A DNA stretch of 64,000 nucleotides from Spirodela intermedia (lineage: Eukaryota > Streptophyta > Magnoliopsida > Alismatales > Araceae), in contig LR746264.1 of assembly GCA_902729315.2 (NCBI GenBank), positions 3,845,378 through 3,909,377 of the forward strand. Direction: 5' to 3'. Numbering within the stretch: the first letter of the stretch is position 1; each line of letters begins with the position of its first letter. The notes beneath the pieces are model-generated. The model was not told the origin of the DNA. It did not search any database and saw nothing but the letters and a program-made list of their open reading frames with translations. A program made the translations under genes and the position numbers. Positions 37,401-50,709 of the stretch are shown here, piece after piece.

Positions 37401-40400
37401 GCGTGTGGTAAAGGACGGTCAAGGTTAGGTTGAATGGAATCAGTCACACATCATATGGCCAGTGGGCAAGTAGAAATATTGCATCATCCTTTGAAATCCA
37501 GCAACCAGTAAAGAACCCAGATGGCAACTGTACTAGACTACACTGTATTCTAATACGTAACGTGGGGAACCACCGATTGCCAGGCTTGGAATTTCACTGG
37601 ATATCTTCACCTTAACAGACCCATTCACCTCTCCATAATTCTTTTTACTTTTGCCCAAAAATCTTTTATTTTAAAGGGGTCATCTTATGGACATCCCGTA
37701 TAATGCCAAATGTTAGTCCACGTATACCATGTCGCTTTATCTGGTTCGTACTTAGTCTTCTTCATCATCAGCAAACTATGGTTACTTAAACTTCCAGTAC
37801 ATTACATCCGCTAAAGCAGTTGTACTTTCCTATGTTGCCTTTCAGGATGTTATTAGCATTCAGTGAGCAGACAAAGGGCCAAAAGTTTCCAGAGGATGCA
37901 TCAGATCAGGAAATGCTTGAAATTGTGATGTCTAGGTAATTCATCTTATTATAAACTACTTATGCCAAAGCTGTTGAATTTTATTGTTTCCAAATAAGCG
38001 TCTTCCTTTATTGTAGCTATTAACATGGTCTATATTTCTTCTTTTTATGAAACTAACTCGTGATATTTTTCTCTTTATATTTCCAATATAAGAATGCACA
38101 CTTGTTTAGGTGCATGAAGAAATCTTTCAACTTGGATGCAAATATTTTCCTTGAGGGTCATAAAGCCTGTTATGATTTATAGTGAGCAGATAGGCATGCT
38201 TCTGCTCGTTCCCATTCGTTGACTGGGTCCATCATGCTTCTTTCCCTGGTTTCATTTCATATAAACTGAGCAAAGCAAGGGGAGGATGTCCTTCCCAAAA
38301 TTTTATGTGTCTGTACTTTTATCCATTTCCATCATTTGGAGAACCTAAATTTTGATGGATGCTCTTGTAGGGTAAATTAAGGAAATGTACCTTCCATGGT
38401 TTACTGATCCTTCTGATCTTCATTTGCAGTCCTTTTTCATCAGATGTTAGCATGCTTAAAATTTTATATTTTTTTTTTTATCAAGTTTTAAGGATAGTAA
38501 GCAAAATATTAGAGTATTTGAGGAAGTATGCAGACTATAGATCATGGGGTGCAAATATGTCTTGTACGTGGTCAGAAGGATCAATATTATGTCATTTTAT
38601 GCAGCGGTTCCTTGCTTCATTTCAGGATACCCACATATACTCCTAAATAACAGTTGTATTGAACCAAATTGTTATATGAATTTTGCGTTCGTCAGGGACA
38701 TCTTCTTGGTTTTGAATGGATCAGTAAGTTTACATTACTGACTCAATCAATGAACTTGCATCTGTTTATGAATTTAACCCAGTATGATAAACTTTATTCA
38801 AATCGTGAGGAGTTGAATCAAGTCTTTTGATCAATTTTCTTGATATAATGTGTCTGTCAATGATACTCGCTTAGTAAGCTGCTGGCAGCACTATTGAGGA
38901 GATAGACGAGTTAAGACTGAAATTGGATTTTTTGTTTTCTTCGCTTGGGTTGGATGCCAATTGTGGTTGATTTGTTTTGGAATCTCTTCTTTTGGTTAAA
39001 CTTCTGTCAAGGGCTGGGGCCTTATTTCATCTGCTCCTCATAACTTCAGTAAAAAGTTCATAAGGTGTAGTTCAGGGAGTAAGTTTGTAAATTAGTGCCT
39101 AATGCTAGCCAAAGCTGCATAACGCAGCCAAATGTCGCTTACAGGAGATGCGAAATGCTCTGTGTTTACCTTCCATTTTAACACAGTCATTTGATCATCT
39201 CACTATTTTTTTTGAACGGTAGTTTCTGATTGATGAGTGCTCTAGCTAGCAAAAGACAATAAGGATCTTGATTATGTTGAACATTCACACATGAATCCTT
39301 GTATAATGTCTTTTCCAATATCCTTTGCTTCTTGACGTGATATTGGTTACATTTGCTGAATTTACTGGCAATAAGCCCATTCAATTCAATATGGATCAGA
39401 ATCAGATGGCCTGTTTAAGAGCCCCTTGTTGTTTTGCTTCCTGTTTAGTTAGGAGGAAAATTAATTTTAGTCAAAAGTTTCGTGGATTTGCTGAGAGGGC
39501 TATGAGAAGCTACCTCAGTACATGTTTGCAATTGATCCAAGAAGTTGCATGATAGGGACAGTGAACTATGCTTTTGTTCTGTCTTTCATTCGTTGTATGT
39601 TTCTGGCCTCCTGTATCTTACTATACAAATCTTATTTAACATTTGTTTTCACCTTCAGATATGAGAAGGAGCTGATGCATCCACTTCAAAATCTAATTGG
39701 TGGTGAGCTTCCCCGTGCTTTGCTCATTCAGGTACGACTTCGGATTTGTTGCCCTGCTTTACATTTATGCAAAATTCACTTCGGTCACCCATGCTACCTT
39801 ACAATTGCAGGTTCAGAAGCTCAAACTTGATGTTGAGACGTAAGTGATGTATCTTTCATTTTACTATTCTGTCAAAGAATTGGTTCTTTTCCAATTGACT
39901 TTGAATGATTTTTCTCCTTGCCAGAGCTATGCTGGAACTAGATCAGATTCTTAAAGCAAACGAAATAAACTTTGCAATTCTCGCTGCTCTCCCAGCCTTC
40001 TTCCTCTCTGTTCTTTTGGTCATGCTGGTACGAGCTTGGTTAAGAAAGGTGAGGAAATTATTCCTTATGTATATGTGTTATCTTGTTTTTCGCTTAGTGC
40101 CCATGGAGAAGTTTCCTTTGATATGCTAACCTAAACATGTGTTGATTTGTTACATGGTTCAATCCATGTCAGGGGTTTCTTTTTTTTTTATCATGATTTC
40201 TTCAAACATTTTAATTCTATATATGTTAAAATGGATTCTAATGTGCACGATTTTTAGGGAGTTGCATGAAAATCTCATTTTTTTATTCCTATGGTGACAA
40301 AGATGAATAACATTGCGACCCATAATCTAGTTTTCATGAATTATCTCCAGTAAAGTAAAAAAATTGTGCCTAAAGGTTGCGTTGATAGCGTTATTTTGAC

Positions 40401-41415
40401 TTGCTTCATCAAATCTGGGATTCTATGGTGATTCTATGGTAATCCCCTTGTTTATTCAGGACAAAGGGGCAGAGGGTCGTGGAAGAGCAGCCCGTATCCA
40501 AAGAAGACTTCTTGTTGTTGACGTTGAGAAAAAGATAATGCAGTTTCAGATGTGCATGGATCAAGGACTGGTAAATATGTTAAACCCTAACCAATCATCT
40601 CCTCATCGAGTCAGTCGTTGTTTCAACAAGTAGTGCAGTTCATGTTACTGACAGTTTTCCAACAGTTCGTACTGATTTTGTCACACTGGAATCGTGTTCT
40701 CTTTTTTACTATTTAAAGCATACTGAGATATTTTCGTCTCAAAAAATGCTTCAATGTGGGCCTCAGGAAATGATCAGCCAGATGCAATAATTTTTAGTTC
40801 CGGTGAATGTAAAAATAATTCTAAAATAAGTAAAGGAGTGAGGACTGTTTTTATACTCTACTGTGACGATATATATCAAATCATCCGAATGTTTGATCAC
40901 TATCTGAGTAGAAAAGGGTAAGAATTCATAAACGAGCTGGAAAATGGTCTCGTCAATTAGTCAACCTTATGATTTTATGCTTTGTCACAAACCCCTAAAC
41001 CCCATAAACCCTGAACAACTTCTGCTGGATCTGACATGGAGCCTCTATTTACCAGGAAGAAGATGCCCGGTGCATATTTGGCTTAGTCCTTTACCAGCTG
41101 GATCGCCTCTACAAAGCTGTAGAAGGACACGCCAAGGCAACCAGTGAATGGTCGAGGTTTGGGATATCAACTTGCTTTCTTCTTGTTCACACTAATGTGC
41201 TTATTTTTCTAACTCAGAAAAAGCTCAATTGCTCATTCTCAATTCAGAAATAAAACCGCATTCAATTTCTCAGCCAAAGTCCCCTTTTTTATAGCTTGAA
41301 ACGCGACATCATTGACCTCGGGAAGCCTGGATTGCCGACCCCATACAAGCTGGCGTTGACTTCCCGAATCGGGCATGTCTATGACTGCATGCTTCCATCC
41401 CCCAGGCGGGTCTGA
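28473..41415 (+). CDS. DGS1: DGD1 SUPPRESSOR 1-like mitochondrial membrane protein (NCA2 domain)
   Basis: Fourteen exons: 28473-28735, 30089-30203, 30290-30493, 31237-31374, 31536-31703, 33480-33674, 35302-35402, 37846-37935, 39659-39731, 39811-39839, 39925-40048, 40460-40570, 41056-41156 and 41295-41415. All junctions are GT-AG and phases join to 610 residues, close to the Arabidopsis DGS1 length as I recall it. Recognisable blocks are FMVFERGPKAF, ASIGHSKEIYK, LNRLDSYISFVVSK, TCGAVGLSLCTIWLLRHSRL, WVREAKESTNAFW, LLSIRDELFETFRRRHKG, SLHRMLLAFSEQTKGQK, ALLIQVQKLKLDVE, ANEINFAILAALPAFF and RIQRRLLVVDVEKK. Two membrane helices are predicted at about 308-328 and 472-496. In Arabidopsis DGS1 is in the mitochondrial outer membrane and affects galactolipid and mitochondrial lipid balance (established); the same role here is inferred. 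The GT at 28611 is not used because the next exon would then be out of phase. Confidence 0.95.
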
Positions 41416-41998
41416 ATTTTACTGTAAATATAACAGTTTTGTCAAGCATTGCTCAACATGTTCTCCCACTGCAATTTTTTTTTTTTTTTCTTGTAATGAA
41501 CGGGTTTTGAGCCTAGTCTTCTGCGATCAAACAGTGCAGATGATAATCGGTTGTCGATAAAAACAGATTTATAATATTCCAGACTATTTGCCAGATTTAT
41601 AAGAATTTCTCTACCAGATTCCAAGAACATGATGCACTGTGATATGATTCCCAATAAAGAAACCAGTTGATATCGGAAGGAAAGTCTGAAGAGCACAAGA
41701 TATTGGTTTAGGAATGGCCCACTTTCATTGATGTGCATTAGCAAGGATAAGAATATCAACAGAATGTGAGGCCTTTGGGGGGGGGGGGGGGTTCCAAAGA
41801 AGCTGAAGCGTCACTAAGCTGTAGGGGTTGGTGTAGAACTGGAATGCGACAATTTCTTTTATTAACTGAAATTACAATTATACCCCTGAACTAAATTTAT
41901 AAACTGGAAGACTGAATTGTAGTTGATTTAAAAATGTTACTTTATTTATTTGGGACAATTTAATAGAAAATATGAAAGGCAAATTGTTAACTCTTTAT

Positions 41999-42235
41999 TC
42001 TGCCTGGGTTGGTCGTGAAGGTTTTATTGTAAATAATGGAAGTTGGAGAGTTTTCTCGTTTTTTCTCTAAAAAAACAAGTTTTCCTTAAAATTAATGCAG
42101 AACCCGATGTTAATGTAAAGAGGGGCATATTCGACATGCCTGGGTATCGAGGGTTTTATTGTAAATTAGTGAAGTTGGAGATTATTGTCTCGCCTTTTTT
42201 TTTCCCCAGAAACTGCGAGTTTTCTGGAAAATTCG
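41999..42235. repeat. diverged tandem duplication of about 135 bp period
   Basis: TGCCTGGGTTGG..GGTTTTATTGTAAAT..GAAGTTGGAGA..TTTTCTC at 41999-42085 recurs as TGCCTGGGTATCGAGGGTTTTATTGTAAAT..GAAGTTGGAGA at 42138-42235, ending in AAACTGCGAGTTTTC. Confidence 0.7.
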
Positions 42236-42523
42236 TACCTAAACTCGGAATTATTAGGCTTATCCAATTACGCCGGCGAAGAGGATGCTAAGTTATAATA
42301 CCAGTCGGTTGGAGGGCAGAATGCAAGAATGGTTTGTTTCAGGGGTAGGACTAAAATTAGAACCTGGCACTGGTTTTGTGCAGCTCTCTGTGTCCATTCT
42401 CCTGCCTCTTCACTCCCGGTTGAAAGCCCCGGTGACGGGGGGACGAGGAGGATCTCCAGGGCGCGTTCTTGCCAAGCAATCACTGTTCCTGCTTTTACTT
42501 CCTCCGCTGCTATAGAACCCTAC

Positions 42524-42565
<42 letters not shown>
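42524..42565. repeat. (GT)n microsatellite in the ALDH22A1 leader
   Basis: About 42 bp of GT dinucleotides ending 16 bp before the ATG at 42582, so it probably lies in the 5' untranslated region. Confidence 0.9.
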
Positions 42566-42566
<1 letters not shown>

Positions 42567-42581
42567 TATCAGACGGGGGAA

Positions 42582-45500
42582 ATGGCATTCTGGTGGCCGC
42601 TGATCGTCCTGGGCGTGGCATACCTGATCTGCCGCTGCCTGCTGATGCTCATTCCACCCAACGTGCCCTCCATTGACGTGGACGCTTCAGATGGTAGATC
42701 ATTGTCCCTCATCTCCTCTCATTTCATCTTACTCTGAGCCTCTATCTGTCGCTGAATCGTGCGTGATTCTTCTTTATTGGGTTGGGATCTTGTGGCAGTG
42801 ATGGATGACGGGAGCCAGACGAAGGAGAATAGCTACATCTACGTACGTGTCTGCAGCGTTGCTGCTTTCTGACCTTTTTCCCAACGGTCCTACGAATGAT
42901 ATTTTGCGAATAATTTTCACCGAGGACGTTGATTTCGACAGCTGTGTAGCTGTTCAACGTTGCCGATATTTATGTCAGCATTTGGATTCCCTTACACTAT
43001 TGTTTCGGTTTTGCGAGGTCTTCGCTGTCGAGTCAACATTCTGACCACTTGTTCTGCAGCAGAGTTGCCTAGCTTGTCCTAGGAATATCACCCTGTTTAA
43101 AACTTTTTTAAAAGTTCCGTCTTCGCTGCCAACCTCTTGAATGAATGGTCTCGGTCCGTTGGTGGTTGTATTGTAAAATTCTTGTAACTTTTGAATGGCA
43201 GATTCCGAGGAAGGGTGGGGTTCCTCAATCTGACAAAGTCCGATGTTATGAGCCTGCAACAATGAAGTACCTGGGACATTTTCCTGCTTTGACACCTGAT
43301 GAGGTTTGTGCTAATAATGTCGCAGTATTCATTTGTCGAGAGCACATACGTCTATTCACCTCGTTCTTTAAAAATGTCACCTTAATACATGTCTGAATGC
43401 CATCTCGTCTCCAATGAAATTAATTTTTCAGAGGTTTTTAATAGTGCTGACTCGATATATTCGAAGCCCATTTTTAATTGTCTGATTACATTTGCAACCT
43501 TTGGTTGGAGATGTCATTGTGTCCATCTTTAGATCGTGAATGATAGTGCAATCAGATAATTTATTCACTTTGCTCTTGGTATTTGATTTCTTCATATATG
43601 TATATATGCAAATATAAATGACGAGTAAATGATTTGAAAATAATACTCTATGAGCGATCTACTTGCCAATTCATAAACTTTCGTGTCCTTTTCTAACTTT
43701 GCTGTTGCCGATTTCCCGTCCCTGACTTTATTTCCATCGTTCTCGCATTTGTTTTTCATTTCTTTCTTTCTTTTCGCATAAGCATGCTACTTTTTGGCAT
43801 TTATGGATGTGAGAGGGAGTATAGTAAGGCTTTCTTCATTTTACTTCCATGGATTCATCCTTTTTCAGGTGTAAAACTTCTATTGTACAGTTGGAAATTG
43901 GGTAAAACTAATCTCCAATAAAAGTTTCTGATCTGCGGTGCTACAATTCACTGTGAATATGATGAATTCTTGAAAAAGATTAGTTATTTCTTAATCAAGT
44001 TATCATCTTGAGGAGCGGAACCAATATTACCTGGTATTATGTTTGGGATTTAAATTTTCTCTAAAATTACTGTTCTGAGACTGCAACCTGCAAGCTGATG
44101 CAATTGGATTGCAATTTTCTGACCATCCCCTTTTTCTCTCTTCAACACCAACCTGTTATCTCTCAATAGAAATGTTAAAACTGTCTGAATTGTTGCGTCC
44201 ACATTTATTATATAATTCCTAAGTTGTATTCAAAACTAAATATATCTCAGGTGAAGGAACATGTGGAACAAGCACGAAAGGCCCAGAAAATTTGGGGGAA
44301 GAGTACCTTCAGACAAAGGCGACAATTCTTGCGTATACTTTTGAAATATATTATTGAACATCAAGAGCTTATATGCGAGTAAGGATTCGCTCTGTTTGTA
44401 TAATATTTTAGTTGCAGTTAGATGTTTAGTTTCTTTCTTTCATCTTTGTGGAAAATTACCTTAATTTTCCAGATTGAGTTCAACTTTTATTGCTTTTAGG
44501 CATTGTTATCGAGAATCATGGACAGCTTCTGATCTTGCCTTGCGATAACTTCCTTTTAAATATTCTTTTTGATTAAATCATATACTTTCTTAAGATGCAG
44601 ATCAGTGCCATTCCATGTTGGAAGCTTTTGTTACGAAAATTGTCATACATCTTGTTGACTTTGCCCAATTTCATTAATGATTTTTTTCAATGACCTAGAG
44701 GAACAAACACTCTTCATTTTTTACCTCCTGCGTGGGAAGACATTGACAAACTTTTTCCTTCCATCCTGCATCTGATCGAACACTGGATCCTATTTCTAAT
44801 CTCGCTTTATCTTTTGTGTTGCTCATCCCATTACTAAAGAACAGGTGCCAGCTTTCCCTTGCTCTTATTCACTGGTGTTCACATCTGTAGGAAAAGATTT
44901 TTTTGAATAGCATGGTATCCTTCTTTTCTTACAGAAGGATTGTTCACTCTAAAGGAAAGGTAATATTAGGATTGTTCCTCTATTCTTCTTCCATAGGAGG
45001 AGAATCTGTATGTGAAACTACATATCAGAAACTTTTGCTTAAGTAAATGGCCAACTTTATGCATCTACAAGCCAAATGGTAGTGGAACCCTCGGATGACA
45101 ATAAATGCTCAAAAGATCTCAGTTATTCCAGAAATTATCTAGCTTCATCATTTTCAACATGGAAAAAGCGGAACAACTCATGATAGTCTAGTAATTTAAG
45201 AGCTGTTTCTGTCAGTTTTTAATCTTGATATCTTGAATTTCATACTTTAGGGTCTCCTCTAGAGATACTGGGAAGACAATGATTGATGCTTCTCTGGGAG
45301 AGATAATGACAACATGTGAGAAGATTACCTGGCTTCTAGCAAAGGGTGAGCGGTGGTTAAAGCCTGAATACAGGTTTGCTTTAAATTTGGCTTCTCAATG
45401 TTACCCTAGTTTATGCTTGCCATATACTATTCCCCTTTTCTCAAAACCGTTGTAAGATGATAATCTAGAAGTTTCTTCTTCTCTTGTGGTGTTTTTTCTT

Positions 45501-48500
45501 GGGTTTGTTGTCACATCTCTGGTATATTTTCGTTGATAAAGTGATTTGCCAAAAATAATGTCCAATTTATCATAAAGAAACTGCTTAGATTCGCTCATGC
45601 ATTAATTGGAATATTTCAGTAACTATATGACTGTGATAGAATAAAAAGTGGTGCTTTCCTTATTGTTCAGTCGAAGAATTTCTGCTGATAGTTTGTGAAG
45701 AGAAGATTATATTAATTTTCTGCGAATTTGAGATGTTAAACTTTTATCTTGATCTACTATGAACACCTTTATGGCAGTGGATACCCTTGAATGAAAGAAA
45801 ATGTTTGATGTCTTTATCTGTCCTGACTAGTTAGATATTCTAGTTATATGTGGATCAATGGCTGTTTTATCTCATGTAATCTACGATTTCAGATGTACAG
45901 GTAGATCAATGCTGCACAAGAGAGCTAGGGTGGAGTTTTATCCGCTTGGTGTCATTGGAGCAATTGTCTCTTGGAATTATCCATTTCACAATATTTTAAA
46001 TCCCATACTAGCTGCTGTATTCTCAGGGAATGGAGTGGTGATTAAGGTATCTAAGCTGTTTCATTGATATGCTATGGGCGACTAGAGTTCCCTAGCTTCG
46101 TACATATGTTGACGTGAAAGGAAATATACTCGAGGGGGGTGTTTTAAACTCGAATGAGAAAACTATGTTTAGTGGCTTTTTTAGTATAAACCGTTGTGAG
46201 CCTTGATATCATCCACGACTTCCATGTTCTCAACGGATTTTATTTCGTTAAGACTTAGGAATAACACCCATGAGTCAGGGATGGCCACCTCCATTCAAGG
46301 GGGGGGGGGAGGAGGACTTTTGTTTTACTTTGAAGATCAGTTTATCTTTTAAACCATTTCATTACACATGCCCTTTTTTTATTATCATTTTTTTAAATTG
46401 TTGTGTTTGTGCAGGTTTCAGAGCATGCTAGCTGGTCTGGTTGTTTCTACCTGCGTATCATTCGAACTGCCCTTGCTGCTGTAGGAGCTCCAGATAATTT
46501 GGTCCACGTGATAACAGGGTAACTATTGCATTTGGCTCTTTAATTATTGCTAGGTCCATCAGCTAAAATTCAATTTTTTTTGACTGTTTATTTCTAGTTT
46601 CCTAAATGAAGAGTATACTTTTTTTGTTTTGTAACTGTATAATTTTTCTTTATTAGATTTGCTGAAACTGGACAAGCCCTTGTCTCTTCAGTTGACAAAG
46701 TCATATTTGTTGGATCACCTGGTGTTGGCAAGATGGTAAGTTCCTCTTGGGTCATACAGATGACTAAATCTCTCTGATTAAGCATTCATCATGAGGCCTT
46801 CAACGAACCTTTTACATTTATGTTCTTTGATGATGATTTTCTCTTGAATCATTTAGAATGTAAAACTTGACCAAGGCCGGTTGATTTCATTTTCGCCTTT
46901 TAGTAATTTCTATCGATCCTTGTTGACCATGATTTTATGTTTACCAGTGTGAAGTGTATACTTTCCCATTTTTTACAGCTTTTCATGGGTTTGATAAAGA
47001 TGGGAGTAAATATCCAGAACTCATCTTCTCTTCTTGGGAATCAACCTAGCGTTCTGATCACTGAATAAGTTAACGAGTTTCTCTTATTATTACGTTGATC
47101 TCATTCTTGCCATTTTTTGCTGCAGATAATGAGGAATGCTGCAGAGACACTGGTTCCTGTTACGCTTGAGCTTGGTGGAAAAGATGCATTCATTGTGTGT
47201 GAAGATGTTGATGTTTCTCATGTATGTATCTCCTGGCTTTTCTCTCTTTATGTGTTCAAATTAATGCGTTGTTCCTGTTTCTCGGAACTAAGCAGAAAAT
47301 TTACCCTTAGGATGCATGTGTCAGTATCTGAGAAAACAATTTCCATGTCCAGGTTGCCAACATTGCTGTTAGGGCTGCTCTTCAATCCAGCGGGCAAAAC
47401 TGTGCTGGTGCTGAGAGATTTTATGTTCACAAGGATATTTACTCTGCTTTCCTTGCTCAGATAGTAAAAATCGTGAAGTCTATTTCTGTTGTGAGTGATA
47501 TCCTGACTTATTCTACTACCGTCCCCAAATTAAGTTACTGTACAGTAAATATGCTATACATTATCATGTATGGATTTTTGTGTAAAGAATAATGAGCTGG
47601 AAGTGATAAAAAAAATTGGGCTCAACATGGCCCATATGGTGCGTGGATTTGGTCTTCTTTCTGATGCTAGAATGCATTTTTGCCTTTTCAACAGTCCAGT
47701 TCCAAATAAAGATTAGAAAAGGACTGACAATCTGCAATGAACAATATCGTTGTCTCTGTCATCTCATCAGCACATAATATTTTGCGTCACCGTTGAATCT
47801 TGTGGTGCTCAAAGTTTCATGTTCTTTGTCCGCTGGACACAGTTTTCTATTGTTTCCAAAAACACCATACATAATCCTGAATCCCAACAAGTATGATGCC
47901 CTAGCGATTTAGGCGCAAATATTAAGCTTGGCGTAAAAGTTGCCTGTACTTCAACTGGCTTGTTTAAGGCAGAGAAGACCTACTTTATTTATATCGTCTA
48001 GTGACATGCTCATTTACCTATGAAAATTGATTTCAAAAGACATTCCGAATTAGTGTAATTGCTGAATAAATATGTTTAATTCTGCTATCGTCAATGAGTC
48101 TTTAGGTTCCACTCCAACTGTTCTTGTGCATATATTTTTAACCTTTGCTCTAATTCTTTTTTTTTGTTCTTGTTCCATTCCCTCTCTTTTGCTATCTCAA
48201 GCAATGATGGACAACTTTACTTTCTCATACGTTAAAAAAATGTCATCTTTCGATTAGGGCCCGCCACTGGCTGGGAAGTATGACATGGGAGCTATATGTA
48301 TGCAAGGGCATGCGGAAAAACTGCAAAGCCTTGTAAATGATGCTCTAGACAAAGGTGCCAAAATTGCTGTCAGAGGAAGTTTTGGCAACCTGGGAGAAGA
48401 CGCAGTCGATCAGTTCTTCCCACCCACAGTTCTCACGGAAGTTAATCACACCATGAGAATAATGCAAGAAGAGGTGCCTCTCCGAGTTTGGCAAGCCTCT

Positions 48501-49650
48501 TTTCATTCCCTGATGTAATCCCAGTTATATTGATCTTTTTTCTGTTGTTGAAATATGATAACACTGCAGGCTTTTGGACCAATCCTTCCAATAATGAAGT
48601 TTAGCTCCGATGAAGAAGCTGTCAATCTTGCAAATGACTCAAACTATGGACTTGGCTGCGCTGTTTTTTCTGGCAACCAGAGGCGTGCAAGGGAGATTGC
48701 TTCTCAGTTGCACTGTGGGGTCGCTGCAATCAATGATTTTGCATCAACTTACATGTGTCAGGTACGCTATATGCTACCGTTATTTGCTAACGTTCTTACT
48801 TATAAAGTAGCATTTTACATCCAGGATGGGAGTATTAATACATATATGTCATGTTTTGGTTTCAAACTATTTATCTTTTTATTCCTTGACAAGAAGCTTT
48901 TGTTGAAATGGAAACTTTACGACGTCCAGCTGGTAAATGCTAACTACTTGAAGTATCGTGCTCATGATTAACTTTCTTCCAGGAATGGAGATATTTTATA
49001 GATTTATGTGCGATCATACAAAATAATGGCGAACCAGAAAACAAAAAAACAAATCTTCCATAGAGAGCAGCTTGTGGATTCATAAAAGTTTCACTTGTGA
49101 TTCTCCTTTGTCTACACTCTTAACCAGTTGATTAGGCTGATTTCAAGCTTAGTTAAAGCTTCAATACTGCCTCATAGAAGCCTTCTTATTTCTGTTGCAC
49201 CACGATCCGTGCCTAAGCTTCAAACTTCCTTTGTGCAGTCTCTACCATTTGGTGGTGTGAAACACAGTGGGTTTGGAAGATTTGCGGGTGTAGAAGGACT
49301 TCGAGCCTGCTGCCTGGTGAAGTCCGTGGTTGAGGATAGGTGGTGGCCATTCGTCAAAACTATCATACCACCACCTCTGAGGGTACGCCGATCAGAGTCT
49401 GAGATTCTATTAAACCCATTATGCTGATCGTTTAGCACAAATCTTCTCTTCTACTTCTCACTATTCCTCTTCTCTGCAGTACCCGGTTGCAGACAATGCC
49501 TTCCAGTTCCAAGAATCTCTGGTTGAGGCTCTCTATGGCTTGAACATATGGGACCGGCTGCATGCTGTGATCAACGTGGTAAAGTTCCTTTCCGACTCAA
49601 ATTCCGCAAACGCGAGGAACATGCGGAGACATCGGTACCGGACATCTTGA
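42582..49650 (+). CDS. ALDH22A1: aldehyde dehydrogenase family 22 member A1
   Basis: Fourteen exons: 42582-42693, 42799-42842, 43202-43303, 44251-44378, 45251-45373, 45893-46046, 46415-46518, 46657-46735, 47126-47221, 47353-47490, 48258-48473, 48570-48761, 49239-49382 and 49480-49650. Phases join to 600 residues. The enzyme oxidises aldehydes to acids with NAD(P)+. Residues 1-24 form a hydrophobic anchor or signal ([19 protein letters not shown]), which is typical of family 22. Catalytic parts are present: SWNYPFHN with Asn198, the nucleotide-fold motif FVGSPGVGK at 273-281, general base Glu297 in LELGGK, and nucleophile Cys331 in [10 protein letters not shown]. The EEAFGPILP and [15 protein letters not shown] motifs are also intact. 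The C-terminal tail after the ALDH core is longer than in cytosolic ALDHs, again as in family 22. It lies head-to-tail 1.2 kb after DGS1. The physiological substrate of ALDH22A1 is not established. Confidence 0.95.
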
Positions 49651-50283
49651 AAGCAGGCAAACTGATCCACCGAGACTATGCCTGGTAGCTTTCCTTCATC
49701 CATCTCCAAACGTCATCCCATGTTCTTAAATCTCCTATGATGGCTTGTTTCATATTCGATTGTGTCTAGTAGTGACTAGCCGCATGTGCCCTTCTGTATT
49801 CTATTTCCACACCATCCCTTTGCCCCTCCATGAAGTCTCCTTGTTGGGCAGGTACAGTTTTGGGGTTGGTCAGTCTCGGAAAACCCTACTTGCCAACAGA
49901 TTCTGAATGTTTTGTCGTCCATGCTTCTTGGAGCTCATACCAACTCAATACAAATATGAACATGGCAGTTTTGTTGTGTCCAAGAAAACATGTGTTTCCT
50001 AATTCTAGCCAAGAACGTTGATAGTAGAAGTAAGAGTTCTCAACTCCTTATACTCCACGCTAAGTTGAGTTTGTGTATTAGGGTTCATCAATGTCTCTCC
50101 ATCTTGATGTTTCTTTCTCCACATTGGTATTTGCTTTCCCCATTCCCATCTCTTTCCATGGGCTAATATTTCCTGTCTGTTTAGTATTGCCATGAACAAT
50201 CTTTCAGTGTCAGCAAGCAAGTTCTGCATTTAATGTTAAAGGTTAGACTACCTACTTTTAAGTGCGCAACTGAAAATAGGCTC
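49651..50283. other. ALDH22A1 downstream region, no gene seen
   Basis: It includes the ALDH22A1 3' untranslated region. The minus strand was checked for the missing part of the helicase gene. I found no helicase motif, only short unrecognisable frames. Confidence 0.5.
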
Positions 50284-50302
50284 TCACATCTTTCTGTCCA
50301 CA

Positions 50303-50373
<71 letters not shown>

Positions 50374-50709
50374 GAATCTGTCCTCATGGAATCTGTCTCC
50401 CTTGTCCTTCTTATCATCGACGGAGGTCGAAGGCGCCCGCTGCATCTCCTCCTGAATTCCCTGCATAAACGCATCTAGGGGATCGATCTCGCCATCGTCC
50501 GCACCCCCACTCTTCGACGGATGGCCCTCGGCGCCATCGGACTCGTATTCAATCTCGTCAACATCGTTGTCCTCGTAGTTGTCATGAACGCCACCGCCGC
50601 GGGAGGAGGGAGGTACGTAGAGGCGCTGCGGAGCCTGGGAGCGCTCGAAGCTGTAGGTGGCGGGCCGGCTGATGCCGAAGCCTTCGAATCCGAATTTCCT
50701 CTTCGACAT
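50284..50709 (-). pseudogene. RH24: 5' fragment of DEAD-box RNA helicase 24
   Basis: The minus strand from ATG 50709 encodes about 105 residues of the RH24 N-terminus. These include MSKRKFGFEGFGISRP, TYSFERSQAPQRLYVPPSSR, an acidic stretch DNDVDEIEYESDGAE and EIDPLDAFMQGIQEEM. Full RH24 proteins run to about 750 residues with the helicase core after about 200 (established). Here the match ends near 50395 and the frame then runs into a CT microsatellite. None of the helicase core follows before ALDH22A1 ends at 49650. A conserved-looking leader with an AACCCTAG telo-box type motif (50800-50807, minus strand) remains upstream. I take it as a truncated copy; a short expressed transcript is still possible. 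Confidence 0.8.
50312..50375. repeat. (GA)n microsatellite at the RH24 breakpoint
   Basis: About 64 bp of GA with two GCGA variants, at the point where similarity to RH24 stops. Confidence 0.95.

Larger units (their letters stand above)
41416..42581. other. intergenic region between DGS1 and ALDH22A1
   Basis: It holds the DGS1 3' untranslated region, a run of 15 G at 41777-41791, a diverged tandem duplication (41999-42235) and the ALDH22A1 promoter and leader. I see no gene. Confidence 0.6.

Noticed and set aside
49651-50283. Possibility that the rest of RH24 continues here
   Set aside because: No helicase motif (AxxGxGKT, DEAD, SAT or HRIGR) appears in any minus-strand frame before ALDH22A1.
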